Source: a virus. Taken from it: a DNA stretch of 61,141 nt. Made by a program: the position numbers and the translations under genes. Shown in pieces: positions 6,880-14,800 of the stretch; the first letter of the stretch is position 1; every line of letters starts with the position of its first letter. The notes beneath the pieces were generated by a model that ran no database searches, was not told the origin of the DNA, and saw only the letters and a program-made list of their open reading frames with translations. The DNA is taken from the IMG/VR virus record IMGVR_UViG_3300028920_000076, positions 1-61,141 of that record. The stretch is one strand, 5' to 3'.

Positions 6880-7971
6880 ATGCGGGATTTGGTAGACTTG
6901 TTGGCGGCGAATCGCCGAGGGGAATGGCCTACCGACGATGACACAATTTCCAATACAGTAAATTCGTTGTGTAACGAGGCTTCAGACATGACGGAGTTTG
7001 ATGACCTCGAACCTGAACCGTCAATTATAATAGAACGACAAACGGAGGACACCACCATGAGTAAAAGACAAAGTAAACCAAAGGCTCACATTCGATCTTA
7101 CGTGACTATCAATGACAAAGACTTCTATCTCGGCACCGGAACTTCCTTGGGTATCGCCAGAGGTCGTGCTGTGAAGTTGCTGAAACAGGCCGACCTGACT
7201 CCGGGTACTGATCCAGTGAGTGCCATTCGTACGACTACCAAGCAGAGGGAGTGGGCTGGCAAGGGAATCGATGCTATTCTCGCCCTCCTGACTGAGCCGG
7301 ATGCTGCTCCAGCCAAGAAGACCGCTGATGACAAAGCTTCCGAGAAGGAAACCAAGCCGGAAAAAGCTGATGCTAAAGGTGAGGAAGATGATCCCGATGT
7401 TATTATGGAGCTGTTGGAGGACGAATCGGCCACCCCCGATAAAAAGGAAGCCGATGAAAAGCCGGATGCCAAGGCCCAGAAGAAGAAAGTCGATGCCAAG
7501 AAGTCGGACACCAAGGCTAAGGATGCGAAGAAACCTGATGAGGAGCCGGAAACCGAAGTCAAGATTGACTCCGAACCTGAAAAGAAGTATGTTGCCGGGA
7601 AGGATATGGTGGATGTGCCCGACTATAAGCCGACCCATAAGAAATTGTTTGGCAGCATGTCGGCTGCGGAGCTGAAGAAACTGACAGAACGGGCTGTTGC
7701 CGAACTTGGAAAGTTGCTGAAAGAGGGTGACTCGGTTATCACCGTTGTCCGAACCGTGACCAAATCTAAGTTTAACGCCAAATGCCATATCTTTGCCAGA
7801 TCCGAGGATGGCGAACTCGTTAATATCACGGAGTATATCAAGAGCCTCGAAAACAAACGGCAGGATTCCAGTGATGTTTTCTTGCTTCGACCGGAGAACA
7901 ATGGCTGGATTCGTCTGATCTCCAAGGCTGTATTTGGAAAGGAAGATGCACTGGACGAGATGCGTATCTAA
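6880..7971 (+). CDS. Charged-linker protein with two possible starts
   Basis: 363 residues from ATG 6880 (GGAGGA site), or 304 from in-frame ATG 7057 (Met60), which has its own CGGAGGA. Residues 65-140 form a compact domain with IRSYVTINDKDFYLGTG. Residues about 145-235 are a disordered Lys/Asp/Glu/Ala linker, and a C-terminal domain (250-363) contains KCHIFARSEDGELVNITEYI. Possibly a DNA-associated or host-takeover protein; unrecognised. It ends 26 bases before a strong terminator, so it may be a single-gene transcript. Confidence 0.8.
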   Translation: MRDLVDLLAANRRGEWPTDDDTISNTVNSLCNEASDMTEFDDLEPEPSIIIERQTEDTTMSKRQSKPKAHIRSYVTINDKDFYLGTGTSLGIARGRAVKLLKQADLTPGTDPVSAIRTTTKQREWAGKGIDAILALLTEPDAAPAKKTADDKASEKETKPEKADAKGEEDDPDVIMELLEDESATPDKKEADEKPDAKAQKKKVDAKKSDTKAKDAKKPDEEPETEVKIDSEPEKKYVAGKDMVDVPDYKPTHKKLFGSMSAAELKKLTERAVAELGKLLKEGDSVITVVRTVTKSKFNAKCHIFARSEDGELVNITEYIKSLENKRQDSSDVFLLRPENNGWIRLISKAVFGKEDALDEMRI

Positions 7972-7996
7972 TGTAGGCTTCATACCGATTGTCCCT

Positions 7997-8040
7997 ATAG
8001 GGGAGTTGATGGAATTAATGTCAGCTCCCCTATTTTATGT
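7997..8040 (+). terminator. Rho-independent terminator
   Basis: ATAGGGGAGTTGA (7997-8009) pairs with TCAGCTCCCCTAT (8021-8033) over 13 positions with one G-T pair, then TTTATG. It ends the 6880 transcript. Confidence 0.8.
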
Positions 8041-8163
8041 GAGGTCACCTGCTGAGATCTGGCGGTTTGTACGGCGATATCCGGGTAGATCGTCTGGCAC
8101 CGAATACTGCAACATGCTTTTAATTGTGGTCGTCAGGAAACGGCTCTCCTTGGTTCTCAGCTT

Positions 8164-8177
8164 TGCAATCGCTTGCA
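8164..8177 (+). repeat. Dispersed palindrome, exact copy
   Basis: TGCAATCGCTTGCA, intergenic, 34 bp upstream of the -35 of the 8212 promoter. Confidence 0.9.
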
Positions 8178-8211
8178 CTCTGGCTTAATTGGTATCGCCC
8201 GTTTTATATAC

Positions 8212-8238
8212 TTGACAAAACTTGCTACCTATTATAGT
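8212..8238 (+). promoter_or_regulatory. Family promoter, 15-bp spacer
   Basis: TTGACA 8212-8217 and TATAGT 8233-8238, with the ACTTGCTACCTATTATA core shared with the 13293 promoter and TCTGGAT downstream. Leads the 8278-10946 cassette. Confidence 0.85.
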
Positions 8239-8277
8239 ATTTAATCTGGATTTGATTTTTAACCGGAGGTCACTACT

Positions 8278-8739
8278 ATGGGAGACGAGAAACAAGATAT
8301 TGAAAATGCTCGTGATTTGGTCAAAATGGTCGATGAGGAGTGTGCTCGAATGAATGAGATCGGCAATCCTTTCATCAATCAGTTTGTCAGAACGGCTCGA
8401 CGGCGTGTTCGCACCCATGCCCAACGGGTTGCGAGTTACCACCGAAAGCTCAAACGGTATCAGGACGATCCCGATTGGGTTGTGATCGTTTACGATGACG
8501 GTTATGAGGCGTACCATAAGGATTCGGAAACGGCCCGAAAAATTCGGGAGGAGCAACAACTCGCTAAATTTAAAGGAGAAAATCCGATTGAGTACGCTAT
8601 GGAACGATTTTTAAATCGGGATTCGGTTACCATGGTCGAAATTCGAGCTGCACTCGATACCACCATTGGTTTCTCCCCGGAGCTTCTGAAGGCTTGTCGT
8701 GACTTCCTCGTTGATGAGGGAGTTTCTATAGACAAATAA
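8278..8739 (+). CDS. Helical basic hypothetical protein
   Basis: 153 residues behind a strong GGAGG. Arg/His-rich helix (RTARRRVRTHAQRVASYHRK) at about residues 40-59, then a small beta segment (WVVIVYDDGYEAY) and a helical tail. First gene after the 8212 promoter. Nucleic-acid binding is possible but unproven. Confidence 0.8.
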   Translation: MGDEKQDIENARDLVKMVDEECARMNEIGNPFINQFVRTARRRVRTHAQRVASYHRKLKRYQDDPDWVVIVYDDGYEAYHKDSETARKIREEQQLAKFKGENPIEYAMERFLNRDSVTMVEIRAALDTTIGFSPELLKACRDFLVDEGVSIDK

Positions 8740-8759
8740 AAATTAAAGGAGATTAAAAA

Positions 8760-9005
8760 ATGGACGAAACGACGAAAACCAAATTAAAACAAGCGTTTGA
8801 GAATGGTAGTCTTGACTTTCTGACCCGGCCAACTGGTCATACTGCGCTGGAAATATTCAAAAAAGACAAGCCGCCCATCCTGCACCCGCTTGCTGATGCG
8901 GCTTTTGCGGCAATCGAGTTGCAGGCACCCGAAGCCATTGGGTTCTTAACCGTCGATACCATTAGTAATTTATGCTATGAATATCTTGAATGTGAGCTTG
9001 GCTAA
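8760..9005 (+). CDS. Small hypothetical protein
   Basis: 81 residues with AAAGGAG before ATG. Helical and acidic; no family recognised. A weak palindrome-like stretch (GCAATCGAGTTGCA, one base inserted) lies near 8910 and is not counted as a copy. Confidence 0.75.
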   Translation: MDETTKTKLKQAFENGSLDFLTRPTGHTALEIFKKDKPPILHPLADAAFAAIELQAPEAIGFLTVDTISNLCYEYLECELG

Positions 9006-9028
9006 CCTTAACTATGGGAGATTTAATC

Positions 9029-9415
9029 ATGGGAAAATTCGGATGGAGTTTACCACCGGGCGTTACTCATAGGATGATTGATGAGTCGATGGGGCTGCAT
9101 GAGCCCTGTGAGTGTTGCGGCTTAACCGTTGACGATTGTATCTGTGAGGAGTGCCCAACTTGCGGAGAGTATGGGAATCCGGGGTGTTACAAGGGGTACT
9201 TTAAAGAAGATCACGGGATGGAGTTTACCACCAAGCAATTAGAAGGTCGTCAGCTATTGGCTGATCAGATCGAGGCCGATCAAAAGGTTGACGATGCCTT
9301 GTATGAGGAGTGGAAACGAGACCGAGATGAGTTTGAGTTCGAGTCGGAGGAGTCAACTATCACCGGTTTGAAGTACGACGACCCCGAAATTTTCAGGGGT
9401 AATAATGACGATTAA
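9029..9415 (+). CDS. Cys-cluster phage protein
   Basis: 128 residues from ATG 9029 (GGGAGA seven bases before; ATG 9014 is less likely). The opening WSLPPGVTHRMID and the CECCGLTVDDCICEECPTCG cluster with GNPGCY match a small conserved phage/plasmid family of unknown function. Seven Cys within 30 residues suggest two zinc sites or an Fe-S cluster. The C-terminal half is acidic helix. Confidence 0.8.
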   Translation: MGKFGWSLPPGVTHRMIDESMGLHEPCECCGLTVDDCICEECPTCGEYGNPGCYKGYFKEDHGMEFTTKQLEGRQLLADQIEADQKVDDALYEEWKRDRDEFEFESEESTITGLKYDDPEIFRGNNDD

Positions 9416-9441
9416 TCTATTAATATACGGAGGACGCTGAA

Positions 9442-9612
9442 ATGAAAGAAAAAATCGAGCACCAGTTTCCCTACAAACACATGCAGATTTTGATCGTTCG
9501 CAAGATTCGTCGAGGGGAGAAGCCTGAGCGGGTGTTCCGTGTCGGAAACGTTGACTACCCTACGCTTCTGGGGGCCAAGGCCATAATCGATACCTGTCCG
9601 TGCAATCAATAG
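9442..9612 (+). CDS. Small hypothetical protein
   Basis: 56 residues behind ACGGAGGACGCTGAA. A beta-rich middle (HMQILIVRKIRRGEKPERVF) and a CPCNQ end. The good ribosome site and tight fit between neighbours support it; function unknown. Confidence 0.65.
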   Translation: MKEKIEHQFPYKHMQILIVRKIRRGEKPERVFRVGNVDYPTLLGAKAIIDTCPCNQ

Positions 9613-9621
9613 GAGGTCACA

Positions 9622-9951
9622 ATGAGTGATATCGAACGCATCGAACAAGAGGCAAGCGAGATAATCAGTTGGATTTCAAGTGCCTGTCAGGACATGGCAG
9701 GGTCGCACGAAGCTATGGTAACTGCTGGACTAATGAAGGCCAGTGAGAAAAAGTCTGCCGAGGAGCTATATGAAGACCTCGCAGCCATTCGGGAGTTGAT
9801 TTCACAGCGACTTGACTATGGTGATCCCGATATCCAGTTGTTGCTTATTGCGATTTATAAGGAAGCCGACGAGGATAGTGTTATTCAAAAAGCTGCCGGT
9901 CAGCTATATTATCTTGCGGAGGACATGCATGCGAAACGAAAAAACAGTTAA
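9622..9951 (+). CDS. Acidic helical hypothetical protein
   Basis: 109 residues behind AGGAGGTCACA. Nearly all helical and acidic, ending HAKRKNS. Overlaps the radical SAM gene by 23 bp, so they are probably translated together. Confidence 0.8.
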   Translation: MSDIERIEQEASEIISWISSACQDMAGSHEAMVTAGLMKASEKKSAEELYEDLAAIRELISQRLDYGDPDIQLLLIAIYKEADEDSVIQKAAGQLYYLAEDMHAKRKNS

Positions 9952-10669
9952 GCTTGACGACGTTATTATTGAAGTTACGAGGCGGTGCCAGCTTACCTGC
10001 CAGCACTGCTTGCGGGGTTCTTCGGAGCCTGTAGATATGGACATTGAAATAGTCCGCACGTTCCTTCGTAATGGAAACGTAACGGAGATTCGTAATATCA
10101 CGTTTAGTGGTGGGGAACCGTCACTGAGACCGGCTTTCATTCGTGAGGTTACCCAACTGTTTAGGGATGAGAACGTTGAGATCGGAAGTTTTTACATTGC
10201 CACTAATGCCGTAGAGGTTACTAAGGAGTTTATCTTTGCGGTGATGGAGTTATGGTGCTATTGTACGGACAACGAGATCAGCGGACTTGCATGGTCTAAT
10301 GACGTTTACCACTTGAAAGCCCCGCCGGAGAACGTTAAGATGCTTGAGGTTCTGAGCTTCGCCCATCCGAAATATCACGACTTGAAATCTCAAAATCTTT
10401 ATGGTGGGTCTGGGGTCATTGCAGAGGGTAATGCAATCGAGTGGGGAGGACGCCAGCAGTCTCCAGACAGTTATGAATGTGAGTCCTACGGAGGAGACGA
10501 TGAGGTGATCTATGTATCGGGTGGACAACTCTATGTCAACTGTGAGGGTATGGTCATAAAGGGTTGTGACTTCTCGTATGAGAGTCAACGTAACCCCGAA
10601 AATCAATTCTGCGCCGTTTCCGACTTCAAACCGAATCTAATCGAAAAATGGTGTTCTGAGGCAATCTGA
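9929..10669 (+). CDS. Radical SAM enzyme
   Basis: 246 residues from ATG 9929 with GCGGAGGA upstream. Cys20, Cys24 and Cys27 (CQLTCQHC) form the CxxxCxxC motif that binds the 4Fe-4S cluster, and SGGEP at 60-64 is the SAM-contact motif. The N-terminus (KLDDVIIEVTRRCQLTCQHC) resembles small phage and Clostridium radical SAM proteins of unknown substrate. Later Cys in VNCEGMVIKGCDF and NQFC may bind a second cluster. It is not viperin-like by motif. Co-transcribed with small helical genes that could be substrate or partner. Confidence 0.88.
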   Translation: MRNEKTVKLDDVIIEVTRRCQLTCQHCLRGSSEPVDMDIEIVRTFLRNGNVTEIRNITFSGGEPSLRPAFIREVTQLFRDENVEIGSFYIATNAVEVTKEFIFAVMELWCYCTDNEISGLAWSNDVYHLKAPPENVKMLEVLSFAHPKYHDLKSQNLYGGSGVIAEGNAIEWGGRQQSPDSYECESYGGDDEVIYVSGGQLYVNCEGMVIKGCDFSYESQRNPENQFCAVSDFKPNLIEKWCSEAI

Positions 10670-10772
10670 GCGGTCAGAATGGATGCATAGGTTTTATGCT
10701 ATCCACTATATTAAAGAATACGGGATCGGGTCACCTTCAGGTGATTACGAGTCCGGCATTGGGGAAGTCATT

Positions 10773-10946
10773 ATGATTAGGCTTATTAGGAAACTGGTTG
10801 GATGTAGCATTGGGCTTCTTGGCATATTGCTTGCATGGTCAGACGGGGGCTGGTTCCCATGGGTGAACTATGTAGGGCTTGGTATTTTCGGTATTATGAT
10901 ATACGTTGCCAATAGAAGTGAGGACCGGTGCAATCGCTTGCAATGA
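10773..10946 (+). CDS. Small membrane protein
   Basis: 57 residues from ATG 10773 (GGGGAAG upstream); the frame opens at 10683 but without a good ribosome site. Two hydrophobic stretches (CSIGLLGILLAW and VGLGIFGIMIYVA). The last codons (CNRLQ) are written by a dispersed palindrome copy. Function unknown. Confidence 0.6.
   Translation: MIRLIRKLVGCSIGLLGILLAWSDGGWFPWVNYVGLGIFGIMIYVANRSEDRCNRLQ
10929..10942 (+). repeat. Dispersed palindrome, exact copy
   Basis: TGCAATCGCTTGCA covers the last codons of the 10773 gene and sits 33 bp upstream of the -35 at 10976. Confidence 0.9.
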
Positions 10947-10975
10947 GAATATGGCCCGTCCGTGAGCTTTTATCC

Positions 10976-11002
10976 TTGACAAAACTTCATACCTATTATA
11001 AG
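10976..11002 (+). promoter_or_regulatory. Family promoter, 15-bp spacer
   Basis: TTGACA 10976-10981 and TATAAG 10997-11002, with TCTGGAT downstream. Leads the GHKL ATPase cassette with a leader of about 90 bases. Confidence 0.85.
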
Positions 11003-11100
11003 TTTAAGTCTGGATACAAAAAATTCATTTAAAAGGATGGCAGAAATTGACTAAAAACCACCAAAATAGCGAAAATCATAAGCAAAACGGAGGTCACATT

Positions 11101-12645
11101 ATGAATCAGCCCATTAGCGGAACAGTTGAAATTCCTCGTGATTACTTCTTTACGATGGCAACGAAGGATTACCGAGATTGGCAGAAAGCGTTGTGGAGAG
11201 AGTTTTTCCAGAATAGCATCGATGCGGGAGCTACGGAAATAAAGGTTGCCACCGACATCAAGGCCGGGAAAGTTACCATTTCTGATAACGGGACCGGTAT
11301 GACGCTGGATATCCTCCAGAACAAGTTGTTTTGTCTGGGCGGGACCGAGAAAGCATCTGGTTCTGTTGGTGCATTTGGAAAGGCTAAGGAGCTTTTATTT
11401 TTCTCTTGGCCGAACTATCGTATTAAAACGAAGTCTCTGGACGTAACCGGGGAGCACAACGAGTACACTATAAAGGAATCCGAGAAGAATGTCAACGGGA
11501 CTCGTTGTACCATCGAGCTTTCCGAGCAATCTCTGGAATCTACTACAATCGAGACGCTGATATCACACGGTAAATTTGTCGCTGGTCTGATGGAAACGCC
11601 ATGTAACATCAGCTTTGATGGACATCCCGTTGAAACCACATGGCATCGGGGCAGTTTTGTTCGGGATCTGGGGTGGTGTCAAATATTCCATACTAAAGAT
11701 GACACGGACGCCCGCTCCCTGCAAGTTAGAATCAACGGTGTTTGGATGTTTTCCAAATTTATCGGGTCGGATATCGGGGCTGTGACAATCGAGATTACGA
11801 AAAATAGTCTGGAATGTTTGACTTCCAATCGGGATGGTTTGCAGGAACGTTACCAAACAGAGCTTGACGAGTTTTTGAAGCGATTGATCGCTGATACTAC
11901 ACAGGCCTTGAAACCGGAGAAGCAGATAATTCGCCGGAAATATGAAGGAACCGGCGTGATCGAGCTTGCTGCGGCAAGAGAGGCGCTGGACGAGTCGCTC
12001 CAGAACGTTGTCAGATATGATGCTGGAGCTATTAACGATTCTATTCGTGATCTTTCAAAGGAAATGATTGCCCGATTGAATTTAGAGGGCCATGAGAGTA
12101 CACTGCTGGAGCATCGACTCGCACAGATCGGTGCTGCCGCCAAGAACTCTGATTATGCCGAGGACTGGTCTTACGATTATAAGGATAGAATGGCTTTGAT
12201 CGGATACCGGCCAGATTTCGTCACCAAATGTGAGTCTCAGGATGACGCCAAATGCAAGAAATTCATGCGGTCCCGAAAAGCTAATGTTCTTGCGCTTATG
12301 TGGACGGAAGTAGTTAAGGAAGTGTTGCTCTCAAGCGGAAATTTTGTATCCTTCACATGTGGTTTTACCTTAGAGTCTGATGTGGAGGCCCAGATAGAAC
12401 AGTTGGATGGAACGTACTACTTTTACTTGAATCCCGAACTCGTATTAAATGGAACGCCTTACCAAAAAGCCATTTTCAAAAAGCGACGGATACTGGTAGA
12501 AGACTTAAAAGATAAGGCCATACACGAAATCTCGCACATTCGTTATGAATATCACGACGAAGGTTTTGTGGCTCAGATGGCTCGGATACGGCTGACAACT
12601 TACGACAGCTATTTTGCATACCAGACTATTCAAAACATAAAATAA
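11101..12645 (+). CDS. GHKL ATPase with C-terminal HEISH motif
   Basis: 514 residues from ATG 11101 (CGGAGGTCAC site). The N-terminus is a GHKL/HSP90-type ATP-binding fold: EFFQNSIDAG at 34-43 is the N box that holds magnesium, DNGTGM at 62-67 the G1 box and GSVGAFGKAKEL at 87-98 the G2 lid. The middle is helical. Near the C-terminus, HEISH (475-479) followed by Glu487 has the HExxH pattern of zinc metallopeptidases. No histidine-kinase or MutL signature is visible. The domain pairing suggests an ATP-dependent clamp or remodeller with a peptidase-like tail; the peptidase idea is inference. Followed by a strong hairpin. Confidence 0.85.
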   Translation: MNQPISGTVEIPRDYFFTMATKDYRDWQKALWREFFQNSIDAGATEIKVATDIKAGKVTISDNGTGMTLDILQNKLFCLGGTEKASGSVGAFGKAKELLFFSWPNYRIKTKSLDVTGEHNEYTIKESEKNVNGTRCTIELSEQSLESTTIETLISHGKFVAGLMETPCNISFDGHPVETTWHRGSFVRDLGWCQIFHTKDDTDARSLQVRINGVWMFSKFIGSDIGAVTIEITKNSLECLTSNRDGLQERYQTELDEFLKRLIADTTQALKPEKQIIRRKYEGTGVIELAAAREALDESLQNVVRYDAGAINDSIRDLSKEMIARLNLEGHESTLLEHRLAQIGAAAKNSDYAEDWSYDYKDRMALIGYRPDFVTKCESQDDAKCKKFMRSRKANVLALMWTEVVKEVLLSSGNFVSFTCGFTLESDVEAQIEQLDGTYYFYLNPELVLNGTPYQKAIFKKRRILVEDLKDKAIHEISHIRYEYHDEGFVAQMARIRLTTYDSYFAYQTIQNIK

Positions 12646-12655
12646 TGGCTCCTGC

Positions 12656-12688
12656 GGCGGCTCCGGGGCTGACTTGGCCCCTGCCGCC
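12656..12688 (+). other. GC-rich stem-loop after the GHKL gene
   Basis: GGCGGC (12656-12661) pairs with GCCGCC (12683-12688), and GGGGC (12665-12669) with GCCCC (12677-12681). There is no T run after it, so it is not a standard terminator. It could protect the mRNA end or reduce expression of the next gene. Confidence 0.55.
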
Positions 12689-12710
12689 CATACCTATTAG
12701 AAGGGAAGGA

Positions 12711-13049
12711 ATGATATTAGATGACGTGTTGAGATTTAGGGGTTCTTCTTTCGTTGACGGACTAAGGTTTGCAGGTATCGAGGTAGATCAAGACGTGTAT
12801 AAACGGGTCATGATCTATTCTTGCTTGGAGTGTGGCGGATTACTCGCTGAGATTTCAGAGTTTTCTCTCGGTTTCAACGTTGAGAAATTCGAGGCGGAGA
12901 TCATAGATCGTCTGCGACCGGAAGTTGCCAAGCATCCTTGCTTTGTAAAGAGACGGAAGGAGCTGGAAGAAAAAGTTAAACAAACCAAACGAAAAAAACT
13001 TCGTGAGAATAGAGAGGTGCGAATGATTAGAATTAGGAGGAAACCGTGA
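12711..13049 (+). CDS. Small hypothetical protein, basic C-terminus
   Basis: 112 residues from ATG 12711 with GGGAAGGA upstream. The frame is open from ATG 12645, but that would translate the GC hairpin into a Pro/Ala-rich leader, so the later start is preferred. SCLECGG at about residues 42-48; the tail (KQTKRKKLRENREVRMI) is strongly basic. Confidence 0.65.
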   Translation: MILDDVLRFRGSSFVDGLRFAGIEVDQDVYKRVMIYSCLECGGLLAEISEFSLGFNVEKFEAEIIDRLRPEVAKHPCFVKRRKELEEKVKQTKRKKLRENREVRMIRIRRKP

Positions 13050-13258
13050 AACACTACGTATCTGATTCATATTGGTGCGACCGGGATGAGCAATTTAAGC
13101 ACTCATTAGTCTGTTTGTATAGGTGTACGGATCAGCCGTACTGCTCACATAGTCTAAAATTCGAGTATTCCTTGCGGATTAAGTTGCAATCGATTGCACT
13201 GGCCCGGATCGGAGGGAACGGTCAGCTTCCCGGCATGGAGAGTGATGAGAAGGAGTGA
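13046..13258 (+). CDS. Small Cys/His hypothetical protein
   Basis: 70 residues from GTG 13046, overlapping the preceding stop as GTGA with AGGAGG nearby. Cys at about residues 11, 23, 27 and 33 could bind zinc. A perfect palindrome copy lies inside (reads LQSIA). Confidence 0.6.
   Translation: MKHYVSDSYWCDRDEQFKHSLVCLYRCTDQPYCSHSLKFEYSLRIKLQSIALARIGGNGQLPGMESDEKE
13185..13198. repeat. Dispersed palindrome, symmetrical form
   Basis: TGCAATCGATTGCA in the 13046 gene, 94 bp upstream of the -35 at 13293. Confidence 0.9.
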
Positions 13259-13292
13259 TGATAAAACTTTGGTCCTGCGCCAGTTTTTATAC

Positions 13293-13319
13293 TTGACAAA
13301 ACTTGCTACCTATTATAAG
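13293..13319 (+). promoter_or_regulatory. Family promoter, 15-bp spacer
   Basis: TTGACA 13293-13298 and TATAAG 13314-13319, with the same TTATACTTGACAAAACTTGC block as the 8212 promoter. Leads the zinc-finger and ligase cassette. Confidence 0.85.
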
Positions 13320-13368
13320 TTTTAGATTGGATCTTATTAAAAACCACCATAAAACGGGAGGACACAAA

Positions 13369-13653
13369 ATGAAAATAGTCGGAATTAAAGGCAGACTGAG
13401 AAATGTAGCCGAGAGAAAGTTGATTTCAAAGTACGGACTGACCGCTTCGGAGGCTGCGGAAGTTGCTGCCATTCACTCTGAAAAAGACATGGAGGGGAAT
13501 CAGCGGATTTCCGGGTATTCGGGCGAGATAGCAGCCACCATCGAGTCTGTGCTTGCGGTTCGGGAGCGGATTGAATGTTCCAAATGCGGTGTCGATGGTA
13601 TATTTTCGGCTACTGGATTCTACTGCCCAAAATGCAACGAGCGGATATCATAG
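13369..13653 (+). CDS. Zinc-ribbon hypothetical protein
   Basis: 94 residues from ATG 13369 with CGGGAGGACAC upstream. Basic N-terminus, a helical middle, and a C-terminal ribbon: CSKCG and CPKCNE at about residues 70-92. Probably binds nucleic acid or protein. Confidence 0.8.
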   Translation: MKIVGIKGRLRNVAERKLISKYGLTASEAAEVAAIHSEKDMEGNQRISGYSGEIAATIESVLAVRERIECSKCGVDGIFSATGFYCPKCNERIS

Positions 13654-13667
13654 GTAATGGAGGTCAC

Positions 13668-14510
13668 ATGATCGAACGATATTCAAAGGAACAGTTTGAA
13701 AATGCGCTTCCCCGGCATAAGGAAACAGGCGAAGCGTTATGGATGGAGGCCGGAATTGTCGATGCGGAGTATACTTATCGACTGCCGATTCGAGAAGGGG
13801 TTGAAATCATGGTACGATCCAGTGTCAAACCGACCGGGATCGCTGCCGATACTGGTAAGGACAGCATACGAGCATGGCTTGTCAGCTCAGATCTCAGTCC
13901 TCTGGGGTCGAAAATCCTGAGTTACACGACAAGGATGCCCGGATGGGAGTTGAGAATGAAGGCTGTTTTGCAGGAATTGTGGCGACGAGGGCAGAATATT
14001 ATGGACTGCCCGAAATGTAACAATCCGATGGGCGTCTTTCAAGTTAAAAAGGAAGGCAAAAACAAGGGTCGCCTTTTCATGAAGTGTTGGGATCACGGTT
14101 TCTTCACTTGGATGGATGAAAATGGCGTACCGGAGCGGACTTGGAAGGCTTCCGAACGAAAGAAAATGGAAGCCGCCAGCGAAGACGTTATCATTGCTAT
14201 GCTCCGGGAGTGTACGTTAGTCAAGGAACGTGTTGAACTGCTACGGGAGACGTTGGCAGAAGATGAGGACGTTGCCCTGTTTGGCATGCACTTCCTATAT
14301 GACCACCAAACCTTTTCCGAGCAAGCTACCGGTACAACCGTCGAAAAGAATCGTGTTGGGTTTTCTGGCGTGGATGCTGAACTGCTGACATCGTTTACCG
14401 AACAGCATATTAAGAGTGAGACGCTCTCTCCGAAGCAGATGAAATACGTTTTTAAGAAATTGCCCAAATATGCACGTCAGATCGAGCGGATTTTACGGGC
14501 AAAATTGTAA
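13668..14510 (+). CDS. Zinc-finger protein, possibly DNA-binding
   Basis: 280 residues from ATG 13668 (TGGAGGTCAC). The middle holds CPKCNNPMGVFQVKKEG followed by GRLFMKCWDHGFFTW, a topoisomerase/GRF-type finger that usually grips single-stranded DNA. The C-terminal 110 residues are helical and end basic (KKLPKYARQIERILRAKL). Its place ahead of DNA ligase suggests a replication role; catalytic motifs are not seen. Confidence 0.8.
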   Translation: MIERYSKEQFENALPRHKETGEALWMEAGIVDAEYTYRLPIREGVEIMVRSSVKPTGIAADTGKDSIRAWLVSSDLSPLGSKILSYTTRMPGWELRMKAVLQELWRRGQNIMDCPKCNNPMGVFQVKKEGKNKGRLFMKCWDHGFFTWMDENGVPERTWKASERKKMEAASEDVIIAMLRECTLVKERVELLRETLAEDEDVALFGMHFLYDHQTFSEQATGTTVEKNRVGFSGVDAELLTSFTEQHIKSETLSPKQMKYVFKKLPKYARQIERILRAKL

Positions 14511-14538
14511 TTTAACCATAACAGGAGGCAATTAAATC

Positions 14539-14724
14539 ATGGAAAACGTTGAAATGACAGTATCTAAAAAGGGTATCTTGACGATTAGAGTTGACCTTAA
14601 TAGCGATTGTGGTCAGAGTAAGTCTGGGAAGTCGATTGTTATAGCTTCCACGAAGGGTAACAAACCGGTTCCGGGTGAAGGAAGGGATGAGATTATCGGC
14701 CTCAATGTTTATCGGAAGTGCTAA
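14539..14724 (+). CDS. Small conserved beta-rich protein
   Basis: 61 residues behind ACAGGAGGC. The line MTVSKKGILTIRVDL, then SGKSIVIAST and GLNVYRK, matches a short conserved family present in many phages and bacteria; its role is not known. Confidence 0.8.
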   Translation: MENVEMTVSKKGILTIRVDLNSDCGQSKSGKSIVIASTKGNKPVPGEGRDEIIGLNVYRKC

Positions 14725-14743
14725 CCATAGTGCTAACCAAAGG

Positions 14744-14785
14744 CCTCCCTCACTGCCGATAGTGGGGGAGGTACTGTTATTTAGT
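14744..14785 (+). terminator. Probable terminator before ligase
   Basis: CCTCCCTCACT (14744-14754) pairs with AGTGGGGGAGG (14761-14771), one mismatch, 6-base loop, followed by a T-rich tail (TACTGTTATTTA). The tail is weak, so partial read-through into ligase is likely. A short direct repeat (GTGCTAACC twice, about 14719-14738) lies before it. Confidence 0.55.
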
Positions 14786-14800
14786 AGGAGGGTGTGAGCT

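Larger units (their letters stand above)
7972..8277. other. Intergenic control region
   Basis: 306 bases without a supported gene. From left to right it holds a terminator (7997-8040), about 120 bases of unassigned sequence, a dispersed palindrome (8164-8177), a family promoter (8212-8238) and a leader with the CCGGAGGTCAC ribosome site. Confidence 0.6.

Noticed and set aside
7021-7983. Long open frame on the - strand (320 codons)
   Set aside because: It mirrors the Lys/Asp/Ala-rich linker gene; its Leu/Gly-rich translation and lack of a ribosome site mark it as a shadow.
7934-8188. Open frame across the 8040-8188 intergenic stretch
   Set aside because: It runs through the terminator stem, has no ribosome site and ends next to the palindrome and promoter.
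8910-8935. Palindrome-like GCAATCGAGTTGCA near 8910
   Set aside because: A one-base insertion breaks the centre; several half sites (10430, 29148, 37804, 56553) were left out for similar reasons.
9929-10669. Viperin-type antiviral enzyme
   Set aside because: The Cys motif context and downstream Cys pattern do not match viperins.
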